DNA of 64,000 nt from an uncultured Gemmatimonadota bacterium (GTDB lineage: Bacteria > Gemmatimonadota > Gemmatimonadetes > Gemmatimonadales > Gemmatimonadaceae), in assembly GCA_946480295.1 (NCBI GenBank), contig CAMLIT010000004.1, positions 12,090 to 76,089 of the forward strand. The letters run 5' to 3'. Made by a program: the position numbers and the translations under genes. The notes under the pieces were generated by a model that made no database searches, was not told the origin of the DNA, and saw nothing but the letters and a program-made list of their open reading frames with translations. Below, piece after piece: positions 32,622 through 40,753 of the stretch. Within the stretch, counting starts at the first letter, position 1, and every line of letters begins with the position of its first letter.

Positions 32622-33079
32622 TGCGGGCGTGCGGTCGCGACTGTCACTGCAGCCGCCGCGTGTTCCTCGGGGACGCGGCGGCCGGGGCTGCCGCGGTGCT
32701 CGGCATCCTCGCCTCGCTCGGGTCGAGCGGCGCGAGCGGCGAGCGACGCTACGCCATTCCCTCCGCGGACGGCGTCACGATCGACGCCGGCGAATCGGTG
32801 ATCATCGCCCGGGTGGACGGCGCGGTGTACGCGTTCTCGCTGGCGTGCCCGCACCAGAACACCGCGCTCCGCTGGGACGCCGATCGACGCGGCTTCCACT
32901 GTCCCAAGCACCACTCGCTCTTTCGCGGCGACGGCACGTTGATCGAGGGACGCGCGAAGCGATCCATGGACCGCTTCGCGATCCGCCGCGACGCCGTCGA
33001 CGTGCTCGTGGATCTCGATCGACTCTACCAGCAGGACACCGATCCCGGGCCGTGGGCCGCGGCGGTGGTGCGGCTCTGA
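32621..33079 (+). CDS. Tat-exported Rieske [2Fe-2S] protein
   Basis: A 152-residue protein with a twin-arginine signal SRRVFLG followed by an Ala-rich hydrophobic stretch, then a Rieske domain with both cluster boxes: C76-P-H78 and C94-PK-H97. Tat export implies that the cluster is inserted before crossing the membrane. The domain is shorter than in cytochrome bc1 Rieske subunits and resembles small stand-alone or ferredoxin-type Rieske proteins. Three extra cysteines (4, 8, 10) precede the Tat motif. It overlaps the cupredoxin gene by 1 bp, suggesting a cupredoxin-Rieske redox pair; the oxidoreductase they serve is not in the window. Confidence 0.9.
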   Translation: MRACGRDCHCSRRVFLGDAAAGAAAVLGILASLGSSGASGERRYAIPSADGVTIDAGESVIIARVDGAVYAFSLACPHQNTALRWDADRRGFHCPKHHSLFRGDGTLIEGRAKRSMDRFAIRRDAVDVLVDLDRLYQQDTDPGPWAAAVVRL

Positions 33080-33085
33080 CGTCGA

Positions 33086-33865
33086 TCAGCGCGCCTCGCG
33101 GCCGACGTCGGCGGCGTCCGCGGGCTCGATGCCGCTCGCGTCGAGGAGGGCCTCGAGGCCGTCGCCGAGCAGGCGGCGCTGGCGCGAGGTGAGCAGCTCG
33201 AGGCCGGCGAGGAGGCGCCGATAGCCGCGGGGATCCGGATCGCCGCCGGCCGGGCGTTCCGTCGCGCGCTCGAGACGAACGCTGGCACGCAGGAGCTGCG
33301 CGAGGGCACCGGCCGTGCGGGCCAGGTGCTCGTCTTCCGTCACGCTCGGCCCCAGCTCCGCGGCCCGCCCCTGCATCTCCTCGACTTCCACCCGGAAGAG
33401 GTGCGCGGAAAGCAGTCGCGTGCCGTCGCCCGCGGTGAGCAGCCGGTTGCCCGGCCGCCGCTGCTGCACGTACGCCTGGATGACGGTCGCGCGCCCGGCC
33501 GCGGTGGTCACCGGGAGGGCGCGGCCGCTCACGACCACGGATCGCCAGCGGTGGAAGGTCTCGATGTCGGTGATCGTGAGGCAGACCTTCGGGTGCCGCT
33601 CGATCGCGCGCAGCTTCCGCCCCTCGCCCGTGGCGAAGTAGAGCGTGTCGTCGAGATAGGCGTAGCCCACCGGCACGGCATACGGCCGCGTCGTCGCCGC
33701 GCCGGTGATGTCGACCGCGGCGAGCGTGCACCAGCCCACCTCGCGCAGCAGCTCGCGAACGGCGGCCGCGTCGAGCACGCGCGCGTTGCTGGCGTTGGCG
33801 ATGTTGGCCAGCGCCGCGCCGAGCACGTCGAGCGTGCGGAGGCTGGCCTTGTCCGGTCCCGCCAT
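33086..33865 (-). CDS. FMN split-barrel (pyridoxamine 5'-phosphate oxidase-like) protein
   Basis: A 259-residue cytoplasmic protein. Residues about 35-185 form a flavin-binding split barrel of the PNPOx/NimA type (REVGWCTLAAVD, YAVPVGYAYLDDTLYFATG, KVCLTITD, WRSVVVSGRA). A C-terminal helical, Arg-rich extension of about 70 residues is not part of the usual domain. It may bind FMN, F420 or heme; the reaction is unknown. It starts 8 bp after the upstream membrane-protein gene and so shares its operon. It ends 6 bp from the convergent Rieske gene. Confidence 0.8.
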   Translation of the reverse strand: MAGPDKASLRTLDVLGAALANIANASNARVLDAAAVRELLREVGWCTLAAVDITGAATTRPYAVPVGYAYLDDTLYFATGEGRKLRAIERHPKVCLTITDIETFHRWRSVVVSGRALPVTTAAGRATVIQAYVQQRRPGNRLLTAGDGTRLLSAHLFRVEVEEMQGRAAELGPSVTEDEHLARTAGALAQLLRASVRLERATERPAGGDPDPRGYRRLLAGLELLTSRQRRLLGDGLEALLDASGIEPADAADVGREAR

Positions 33866-33873
33866 GGCGGTGC

Positions 33874-34506
33874 TCAGGCGGCCTGGCGGCTCGATGCCGT
33901 GGCTCCGAGCAGGCGCGCGTCCGGGCCGGCCGAGCGCGAGCGGACCACGACCATGAGCGCCCACGCCCCGAGCGCGAAGGCGACGCCGAGCAGCAGCCCG
34001 CCGGGCGCGGGCCAGGATGCGGCGCGGAAGTTCAGGATCTGCTTCACCCCGATCATCGGCGGCTGGTACACCATCCCGGGCACCTTGATGATGGCGTGCT
34101 CGGTGTCGAGGTGGTGGCCGAAGTCGTACGTCCACCGCCAGAAGTCGGCGAGCCCCGCCCCACCGCTCACGGCGAGGGCGGCGATCCAGGCGTAGAGCGG
34201 TCCGCGCCGACCGACGAGCGCGACGAGGAGCCCGAGGACGACGAGCGCGCCGACGATCCACGGCATGTAGTGCAGCTCCGGCATCGCCGACGGGTCGATC
34301 GTCTTCATCCCGATGTAGTGATTCAGCTCGTTGATGTTCGCGAGATCCTGCTGCCGGATGCCCTCGACGGTGTTCAGCCGGATCTGCATCCCGAGCCCCT
34401 CGGGGTACTGCGGGGCGATGAGGCTGATGCGCCAGATGGGAAGCGCGAGGGTGGCGGCGAGGAGCAGGGCGGCCATGAGCGTGAGCGTTCTGGCGAGCTT
34501 CGGCAT
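33874..34506 (-). CDS. Integral membrane protein, function unknown
   Basis: A 210-residue inner-membrane protein with four likely helices (about residues 5-25, 92-112, 118-138 and 178-200). A distinctive extracytoplasmic segment is present: LIAPQYPEGLGMQIRL and then NELNHYIGMKTI. Proteins with this APQYPEGL...LNHYIGM pattern are, to my knowledge, often found near nosL/nosZ or copper-handling genes in Bacteroidota and relatives, but none are adjacent here apart from the cupredoxin-Rieske pair. The start ATG at 34506 follows GGAAGGA. It is co-transcribed with the FMN split-barrel gene. Confidence 0.75.
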   Translation of the reverse strand: MPKLARTLTLMAALLLAATLALPIWRISLIAPQYPEGLGMQIRLNTVEGIRQQDLANINELNHYIGMKTIDPSAMPELHYMPWIVGALVVLGLLVALVGRRGPLYAWIAALAVSGGAGLADFWRWTYDFGHHLDTEHAIIKVPGMVYQPPMIGVKQILNFRAASWPAPGGLLLGVAFALGAWALMVVVRSRSAGPDARLLGATASSRQAA

Positions 34507-34691
34507 GGAGATCGTCCTTCCGCGGCAGGGAGAGGTGGGAAAAGCGGAGCGGCCTGCTCGGGAATGTCGCTTTGGTGCCGAAGCGGTTCCGTCGGGAGGA
34601 AGGGGGAAGATGTGAGAGGGATCCGCGAGGCGTGGGGTCAGGGAATGGCCGACAGGGTGGGGATGCGGTGCGTCCCGCTCGTCGGGCTCGT

Positions 34692-34733
34692 CGCGCCGTG
34701 CGTTGCGCTCCGCGCGCCGCGACGGCATCACAC
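34692..34733 (-). repeat. Dispersed repeat core, copy C
   Basis: On the minus strand GTGTGATGC (34725-34733), 21 variable bases, ACGCACGGCGCG (34692-34703). The preceding 41 bases on that strand align without gaps to those before copy A, and sequence near 34855-34895 matches that before copy B (GCGAATTGA, GGCGCGAA). Confidence 0.75.
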
Positions 34734-34952
34734 GCAGGTGAGTCGCGGATGATCACGAATGAACTGCCGAATCCGTGCGAATCGCTCCGGGTATGGCGAC
34801 GCCTCCCCTCGCCGCGGCCGGCCCGGGACCCGTCGACCTCACCCCTGTCCCCATGTTCGCGCCGATCCGCACGAGCTCCGATCAATTCGCGTCGGCTCTT
34901 TGGAAACCGCCCTGATAGAGTGGCCCACGGCACGACGCGGGGCCGGAACGCA

Positions 34953-35027
34953 ACGAGGGACGAGGCCTCGTCCCTCGTCCCTCGTCCCCACCGCCTCCCG
35001 CCTCCCGCCTCCCGCCTCCCGCCTCCC
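34953..35027 (-). repeat. Heptamer arrays (GGGACGA)n and (GGGAGGC)n after RND pump gene
   Basis: On the minus strand, starting 4 bp after the pump stop codon: five GGGAGGC units (34993-35027), then three GGGACGA units (34968-34988). The latter run into a perfect 26-bp palindrome made of two head-to-head ACGAGGGACGAGG arms (34953-34978). Confidence 0.8.
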
Positions 35028-35031
35028 GCGA

Positions 35032-38000
35032 TCAGTCCGCCGCGCTGTCCTGCTTCAGCGCCAGCTCCAGCTCCGGATGCTGCGCGTGGCGCTTGCGGCC
35101 GCTCAGCCGCTCCATCACGCGCCCGAGGCGCTGGCTCACCGTCTCCATGTACGTGTAGACGACCGGCGTCACGTACAGCGTGATGAACTGCGAGAACGCG
35201 AGCCCGCCGACCACCGCGACGCCGAGCGGGCGGCGCGACTCGGCGCCGGCGCCCACGGACAGCGCGATCGGCAGCGTGCCCATGAGCGCCGCCATCGTCG
35301 TCATCATGATCGGGCGGAAGCGGATCAGCGACGCGTGGATGATCGCCTCGTCGGCCGGCAGCCCCTGGGTGCGCTCCGCCTCGACGGCGAAGTCCACCAT
35401 CATGATCGCGTTCTTCTTCACCAGGCCCACGAGCAGGATGATGCCGACGAAGGCATACACGCTCAGGTCGATGTGGAAGATGAGGAGCGTGAGCAGCGCG
35501 CCGAACGCGGCGAAGGGAAGGCCCGAGAGGATCGTCAGCGGGTGGATGAAGCTCTCGTACAGCACCCCGAGCACGACGTAGATGACGAAGATGGCGATGA
35601 CGAGGAGCGCGAGGAGTCCCGCCTGCGCCTCCTGGAACGCCTGCGCCGTCCCCGAGAACGCGGTGTTCACCGACCCGGGAAGCACCTGGTCGGCGATGTG
35701 CTGCACCGCCGTGACCGCGTCGCCGAGCGAGACGCCCGGGCGCAGGTTGAACGACATCGTCACCGACGGGAGCTGGCCGGAGTGGTTGACCGTCACCGCG
35801 CCCGCGCTCTGCGAGATCGAGGAGACGGCGCTGAGCGGCACGAGGGTCCCGTTCTGCGAGCGCACGTAGAGCAGCGACAGCGCCGAGAGGTCGGCCTGGT
35901 ACTGGGGGAGGAGCTCCATGATCACCCAGTACTCGTTGTTCGGCGTGTAGATCGTCGACACCTGGCGCGAGCCGTAGGCGTCGTACAGCGCCTGCTCGAT
36001 CGCCGCCGGGCTCACGCCGAGCGAGGCGGCGCGCTCGCGGTCGATCTGGATGCTCGCCTGCGGGTTCCCGAGCTGGAGGTCGCTCGTCACGTCCTGCACG
36101 AGCGACGACCGGCGCGCCTCGTCCACCAGCTTCTGCGCGGCGGGATAGAGCGAGGCGATGTCGGAGCTCTGCATCGTGAACTGGTACAGGCTCTTCGACA
36201 CGCGGCCGCCCACCTGGATCGCCGGCGGGTTCTGCATGTAGACGACGATGCCGGGGACGCGCGCGAACTTGGGGCGCAGCTCCTGGATGATGTCGTCGAC
36301 GCTCTGGCGCTCGTTGCGCGGCTTGAGGGTGATGAACAGGCGCCCCTGGTTGCCCGCGGAGGTCGGGCCGCCGCCCCCGATCGCCGACATGAAGCCGGCG
36401 ACGTTCGGGTCGTGCTGCACGATGTCCGCGATCCGCCGCTGGTGCGCCATCATGTCGTCGAACGAGATCCCCTGCGCCGCCTCGGTGGTGATGTAGAGCT
36501 GGCCCGTGTCCTCGCTCGGGATGAACCCCTTCGGCACGAACACGAACAGCACCGCGGTGGCGACGAGGATGCCGAACGAGAAGATCATCGTCGCGCGCCG
36601 GTGGCGCATCACCCAGTGGAGGCTCCGGTCGTAGCGCCCGATCAGCGCCTGCCAGACGCGCTCCGTGGCCTCGTAGAACCGCCCGTGCTCCTGGTCGTGC
36701 TCCGGCCGCAGGAAGCGGCTCGAGAGCATCGGCGTCAGCGTGAGCGACACGAAGCCCGAGACGAGGATCGCCACGGCGATGGTGACGGCGAACTCGTGGA
36801 ACAGCCGGCCGACGACCCCGCCGAGGAAGAGGATGGGGATGAACACCGCGACGAGCGAGATGGTCATCGAGAGGATCGTGAACCCCACCTCCGCCGCGCC
36901 GTCCATCGCCGCGCGCATCGGCTCCTTCCCCAGCTCCATGTGCCGGACGATGTTCTCCAGCATCACGACCGCGTCGTCGACGACGAAGCCGACGGCGAGC
37001 GTCAGCGCCATCAGCGACAGGTTGTCCAGGCTGTAGCCGAGCAGGTACATCACCGCGAAGGTGCCGATCACGGAGATCGGCAGCGCGAGGCTCGGGATGA
37101 TCGTCGCCGACGCGTTCCGCAGGAACAGGAAGATGACGGCGATGACGAGGCACAGCGTCAGCACGAGCGTGAACTTCACGTCGTGCACCGACTCCTGGAT
37201 CGACTGCGTGCGGTCGAACAGCGGGTGGATCTCGACGCTCGGCGGGATCTGCGGGCGCAGCTTCTCGAGCAGCTGCTTCACGCCGCTGGCCACGGCGACG
37301 GTGTTCGTCCCCGGCTGGCGCTGCACGGCGAGCACGATCGAGCGCTGGTCCACGTACCAGCTCGCGACCTTGTTGTTCTGCACGCCGTCGAGGACCTGGC
37401 CGAGATCCCCGAGGTGCACCGGCGCGCCGTTGCGGTAGGCGACGACGAGCTTGCGGAACCCCGCCGCGTCGGTGAGCTGCCCGTTGGCCTGCACGGTGAA
37501 GGCACGCTTCGGCCCCCAGAGCACGCCCGTCGGCAGGTTCACGTTCTGCTGCGCGATCGCGCTCGCCACCTCGTCGATGCCGATCTTCTGGTAGGCGAGC
37601 TTGGTCGGGTCGAGCTGGGCGCGCACCGCGTACTTCTGCGACCCGTACACGGCGACCTGCGCGACCCCCGGCACCATGGACATGCGCTGCGCGAGCACCG
37701 TCTCGGCGTAGTCGTCGAGATCGGACAGCTTCATCAGCGACGTCGTCAGCGCGTAGTACAGGATCGCCTGCTGCGCCGGGTTCACCTTCTGGTACGACGG
37801 CGGGATGATCCCCGGCGGCAGGTCGCGCAGCGTCTTGGCGATCATCGCCTGCACGTCCTGCGCGGCGGCGTCGATGTCGCGGTCGAGCGAGAACTGCAGG
37901 GTGATGCTCGTCGAGCCGAGGCTCGACGTCGACGTCATGTTGTCGATGCCGGCGATCGTCGAGAACTGCTTCTCGAGCGGCGTCGCCACCGCGGCGGCCA

Positions 38001-38175
38001 TGGTCTCCGGGCTCGCGCCGGGGAGGCTCGCGCTCACCGAGATGGTGGGGAAGTCGACCGTGGGCAGGTCGCTCACCGGCAGCCGGTTGTACGCCTCGAT
38101 GCCGAAGACGACGATGCCGACCATCACGAGGATGGTCGTGACCGGCCGCCGGATGAAGAGCGCGGAGATGTTCAT
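35032..38175 (-). CDS. RND efflux pump, inner-membrane permease (AcrB/MdtC type)
   Basis: A 1047-residue proton-driven multidrug pump of the HAE1 class. It opens with the typical MNISALFIRRPVTTILVMVG helix and has 12 membrane helices with two large periplasmic loops. Helix 4 carries the proton-relay Asp pair in AVGFVVDDAVVMLENI. Wording such as RLPVSDLPTVDFPTI and PLGVAVVGGL is MdtB/MdtC-like. Its ATG overlaps the stop of the upstream adaptor gene by 4 bp. It is the last of four tightly overlapping genes (adaptor, TolC, adaptor, pump) and would export hydrophobic toxins through TolC. Confidence 0.95.
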   Translation of the reverse strand: MNISALFIRRPVTTILVMVGIVVFGIEAYNRLPVSDLPTVDFPTISVSASLPGASPETMAAAVATPLEKQFSTIAGIDNMTSTSSLGSTSITLQFSLDRDIDAAAQDVQAMIAKTLRDLPPGIIPPSYQKVNPAQQAILYYALTTSLMKLSDLDDYAETVLAQRMSMVPGVAQVAVYGSQKYAVRAQLDPTKLAYQKIGIDEVASAIAQQNVNLPTGVLWGPKRAFTVQANGQLTDAAGFRKLVVAYRNGAPVHLGDLGQVLDGVQNNKVASWYVDQRSIVLAVQRQPGTNTVAVASGVKQLLEKLRPQIPPSVEIHPLFDRTQSIQESVHDVKFTLVLTLCLVIAVIFLFLRNASATIIPSLALPISVIGTFAVMYLLGYSLDNLSLMALTLAVGFVVDDAVVMLENIVRHMELGKEPMRAAMDGAAEVGFTILSMTISLVAVFIPILFLGGVVGRLFHEFAVTIAVAILVSGFVSLTLTPMLSSRFLRPEHDQEHGRFYEATERVWQALIGRYDRSLHWVMRHRRATMIFSFGILVATAVLFVFVPKGFIPSEDTGQLYITTEAAQGISFDDMMAHQRRIADIVQHDPNVAGFMSAIGGGGPTSAGNQGRLFITLKPRNERQSVDDIIQELRPKFARVPGIVVYMQNPPAIQVGGRVSKSLYQFTMQSSDIASLYPAAQKLVDEARRSSLVQDVTSDLQLGNPQASIQIDRERAASLGVSPAAIEQALYDAYGSRQVSTIYTPNNEYWVIMELLPQYQADLSALSLLYVRSQNGTLVPLSAVSSISQSAGAVTVNHSGQLPSVTMSFNLRPGVSLGDAVTAVQHIADQVLPGSVNTAFSGTAQAFQEAQAGLLALLVIAIFVIYVVLGVLYESFIHPLTILSGLPFAAFGALLTLLIFHIDLSVYAFVGIILLVGLVKKNAIMMVDFAVEAERTQGLPADEAIIHASLIRFRPIMMTTMAALMGTLPIALSVGAGAESRRPLGVAVVGGLAFSQFITLYVTPVVYTYMETVSQRLGRVMERLSGRKRHAQHPELELALKQDSAAD

Positions 38176-39308
38176 GTCCCGGTCCTCGCGGCGGGAGCCG
38201 CCGCCTTGATCTCGACCTTCGCGCCCGGTACGAGCCGCGACTGGCCGTCGATCACCACCACCTCACCGGCCACGAGCCCCTTGTCGATGACCGTCTGATC
38301 GCCGACGGCACGGCCGGCGGTCACCGGCCGGACGCGCGCGCTCTTCGACTGGTCCACGACGAATACGTAGTTCCCGTCCGGACCGTTCAGCACCGCCTCG
38401 CTCGGCACCACGAGGACGTTCGGCTGCACGTCGAGCTCGACGCTGACGCCGACGTACTCGCCCGGCCAGAGCTGGCGCCCGCCGTTCACGAACCGGGCCT
38501 TGGCCGTCACGGTTCCCGTGAGCGAGTCCACGGCGTTGTCGATGAACGAGAGCTGTCCGGCCTCGGCGATCGGCGTGCTGTCGGCCGCGATCACGCGCAC
38601 GGGCACCGGGCCGCGCGACGCCCGCCGCTGCAGCGCGGCGAAGTCGCGCTGCGGCACGGGGAAGCGCACGAGGATCGGCTGGAGCTGGTTGATGACGACG
38701 AGCGGCGTCGAGTTGGCCGTGACGAGGTTCCCCTGCCTGACGAGGAGGCTCCCCGTCCGGCCGGTGATCGGCGCGCGGATCGTCGTGTAGCCCAGGTTGA
38801 GCTTCGCGTTCTCCACGGCCGCGCGATCGGCCTCGAGGGTCGAGGCGAGCGCCGTCGCATTCGCCTCCGCCTGGTCGGCCTGCGACTTGGTGACGTAGTC
38901 CTTCGCCACGAGCGCGCGATAGCGCTCGGCGTCGCGCTTCGCGTTCTCGGCCTGCGCCGCGTCGCGGGCGAGCGTGGCCTCCGCCTGCCGCAGCGCCGCC
39001 TGGAAGGAGCGCGGGTCGATCTGGAAGAGGACCTGCCCCGCCGAGACCTCGTCGCCCTCGTGGAAGTTCACCCGGGTGAGGGTGCCGCCGACCTGGGCAC
39101 GCACCTGCACGGTCTGCAGCGGCTCGACCACGCCGTTCGCGGTGACGACGACGGGCGCCGAGACGCGCACCACCGGCGCCACCTCGACGGGGACGGTCGG
39201 CTGGCGCGCCGGCGCCTTGCTGCCGCACGCGGCGACGAGCGTGAGCACCGGCAGCAGCGAGAGCGCGAACGCGGACCGGCGGGAGTGGGGGAGGAAGGAC
39301 GGATTCAT
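38172..39308 (-). CDS. RND periplasmic adaptor lipoprotein
   Basis: A 378-residue membrane-fusion protein with lipobox TLVAAC. Lipoyl halves (VQVRAQVGGTLTRVNFHEGD and TTIRAPITGRTGSLLVRQGN) flank a coiled-coil hairpin (about residues 95-165). A beta-barrel domain and VFVVDQSKSARVRPV membrane-proximal domain follow. It matches AcrA/MdtA-type partners of HAE1 pumps and is coupled to the pump gene (ATGA overlap). It is coupled on its 5' side to TolC by a 4-bp overlap. Confidence 0.95.
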   Translation of the reverse strand: MNPSFLPHSRRSAFALSLLPVLTLVAACGSKAPARQPTVPVEVAPVVRVSAPVVVTANGVVEPLQTVQVRAQVGGTLTRVNFHEGDEVSAGQVLFQIDPRSFQAALRQAEATLARDAAQAENAKRDAERYRALVAKDYVTKSQADQAEANATALASTLEADRAAVENAKLNLGYTTIRAPITGRTGSLLVRQGNLVTANSTPLVVINQLQPILVRFPVPQRDFAALQRRASRGPVPVRVIAADSTPIAEAGQLSFIDNAVDSLTGTVTAKARFVNGGRQLWPGEYVGVSVELDVQPNVLVVPSEAVLNGPDGNYVFVVDQSKSARVRPVTAGRAVGDQTVIDKGLVAGEVVVIDGQSRLVPGAKVEIKAAAPAARTGT

Positions 39309-40753
39309 CGTTTCGTGTGCAGGGAATCGGTGCCGATCGGCGCGAGCGGCTCGCCCCGGACACCGAGGACGCCGACATCGTGCGCGAGCTGCGCGAGCGC
39401 CATGCGCCATTGCCAGCGCGTCTGGACCGCCTGGGCCCGCGCGTTCGCCAGGGCGCTCTGCGCGAGCAGGAGGTCGACGATGCTGCCGACGCCCTCGCGG
39501 TAGCGTCCGAGCGCGACCTGCTCGTTCTGCTGCGCGCTGGCGAGCAGATCCGCCGCGGTCGTCACGTGCTGCGTCGCCGTCTGCAGTCCATAGTAAGCGG
39601 TGAGCACCTGCAGCACGACCTGCTGCCGGATGGTCGCCGCGCGGGCGTCCGCCGCCTCGAGCTGCGCCTGGGCGGCGGCCACGTCGTACTCCTGGGAGCC
39701 GCCGCTGAACACGGGGAGCTGCAGGCTCAGGCCGAGCGAGTAGGTGGGCCCGCGGAAGGTGGGATTCGTGAGGCTCGTGTAGCCGGCGGCGGAGCTGAAG
39801 CCGAGGCTCGGGTACTCGGCGGAGCGGGCGACCCGGATCTGGGCCGACGCCGCCTGGGCCTGCGCCTCCGCCGCCGCCACGTCGGGGCGCTCCCGCACGG
39901 CGACGGCGATCAGCGAGTCCACCGAGACGGACACCTGGAAGACCGAATCCGTCGCCGGGACGGTCGGGACCTGGAAGTTCGTGTTCGCGGGGAGACCCAT
40001 CGACGAGGCGAGGGCGCCGAGCGCGATGTGCAGCGCGCCCTCCTGAGTCTCCAGGTCGAGCTGCGCCTGCGACAGCGCCGTGCGCGCCTGGAGCACGTCG
40101 GCGATCGTGGCGAGGCCCACCCGGTGCCGCTCCTCGGCGGCGGCGACGTTCGCCTGCGCCTCCTGCACGGTGGCCTGGGCGGCGTCGCGCAGGGCGCGCG
40201 TCCCCATGTAGCCGAACAGCGCCGCCTCGGTCTGCAGGACCGTGTTCTCCACCGTCACGTTGTGCGTGAAGCCGGCGGCGACCGCGGTCTGGCGCGCCAC
40301 GTCGATGCTGCCGGCGCGGCCGCCGAAGTCGAGCACGAGCCAGGAGAGGTTCACGCCCGGCGCCATCTGCGTGCGGTCGAGCGCGGGGCGGCCGGGGATG
40401 GCCGCGGCGCGCGACCGTGCGGCGTTCGCCGTGGCGCTGACGTTCGGGGCGAGCAGCCGGCCGCGCGTGGAGCCGAAGACGTCGGCGGCGGCGCGGGCCT
40501 GGGCCCAGGACAGCCGCGTCGCGGGGTTGTTCGTGAGGGCGAGGTCGATGATGTCGGGAATCGTCAGGTGCTGCAGCGCGACCGTCGAGACTGACGGGGC
40601 GACGGGGCGGGACTCCCTGGGGACCGCGTTGCGCGGGGGCACCCACTCGACGCTCGGGCGAGGCGCGGCGCCGGCGACCCCTTCGATCTTCGGCGGCCCG
40701 CTGATGCAGGCCGCGAGCAGGACGAGCGCGGCGTATGGAGCGTGGCGGGTCAC
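39305..40753 (-). CDS. TolC-family outer-membrane efflux lipoprotein
   Basis: A 482-residue OEP-type channel (OprM/NodT class) with lipobox LVLLAAC and two repeated OEP domains. Recognisable parts are LTIPDIIDLALTNNP, QAALFGYMGTRAL-like helices and YSLGLSLQLPVFSGGSQEYDV. The start is GTG at 40753, fixed by the GTGA overlap with the preceding adaptor stop and by the lipoprotein signal directly after it. It provides the exit duct for the pump encoded by this operon. Start position is slightly less certain than the identity. Confidence 0.92.
   Translation of the reverse strand: MTRHAPYAALVLLAACISGPPKIEGVAGAAPRPSVEWVPPRNAVPRESRPVAPSVSTVALQHLTIPDIIDLALTNNPATRLSWAQARAAADVFGSTRGRLLAPNVSATANAARSRAAAIPGRPALDRTQMAPGVNLSWLVLDFGGRAGSIDVARQTAVAAGFTHNVTVENTVLQTEAALFGYMGTRALRDAAQATVQEAQANVAAAEERHRVGLATIADVLQARTALSQAQLDLETQEGALHIALGALASSMGLPANTNFQVPTVPATDSVFQVSVSVDSLIAVAVRERPDVAAAEAQAQAASAQIRVARSAEYPSLGFSSAAGYTSLTNPTFRGPTYSLGLSLQLPVFSGGSQEYDVAAAQAQLEAADARAATIRQQVVLQVLTAYYGLQTATQHVTTAADLLASAQQNEQVALGRYREGVGSIVDLLLAQSALANARAQAVQTRWQWRMALAQLAHDVGVLGVRGEPLAPIGTDSLHTKR

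Larger units (their letters stand above)
34507..35031. other. Repeat-bearing spacer without a gene
   Basis: This 525-bp gap between two minus-strand genes has no credible open frame with ribosome site. It carries the third dispersed-repeat core in minus orientation (34692-34733), flanking homology up to about 34895, a 26-bp perfect palindrome (34953-34978) and heptamer arrays up to 35027. Confidence 0.7.

Noticed and set aside
34759..38298. About 1180-codon plus-strand frame opposite the RND pump
   Set aside because: Arg/His/Asp-rich nonsense without any recognisable motif; shadow of the pump gene.
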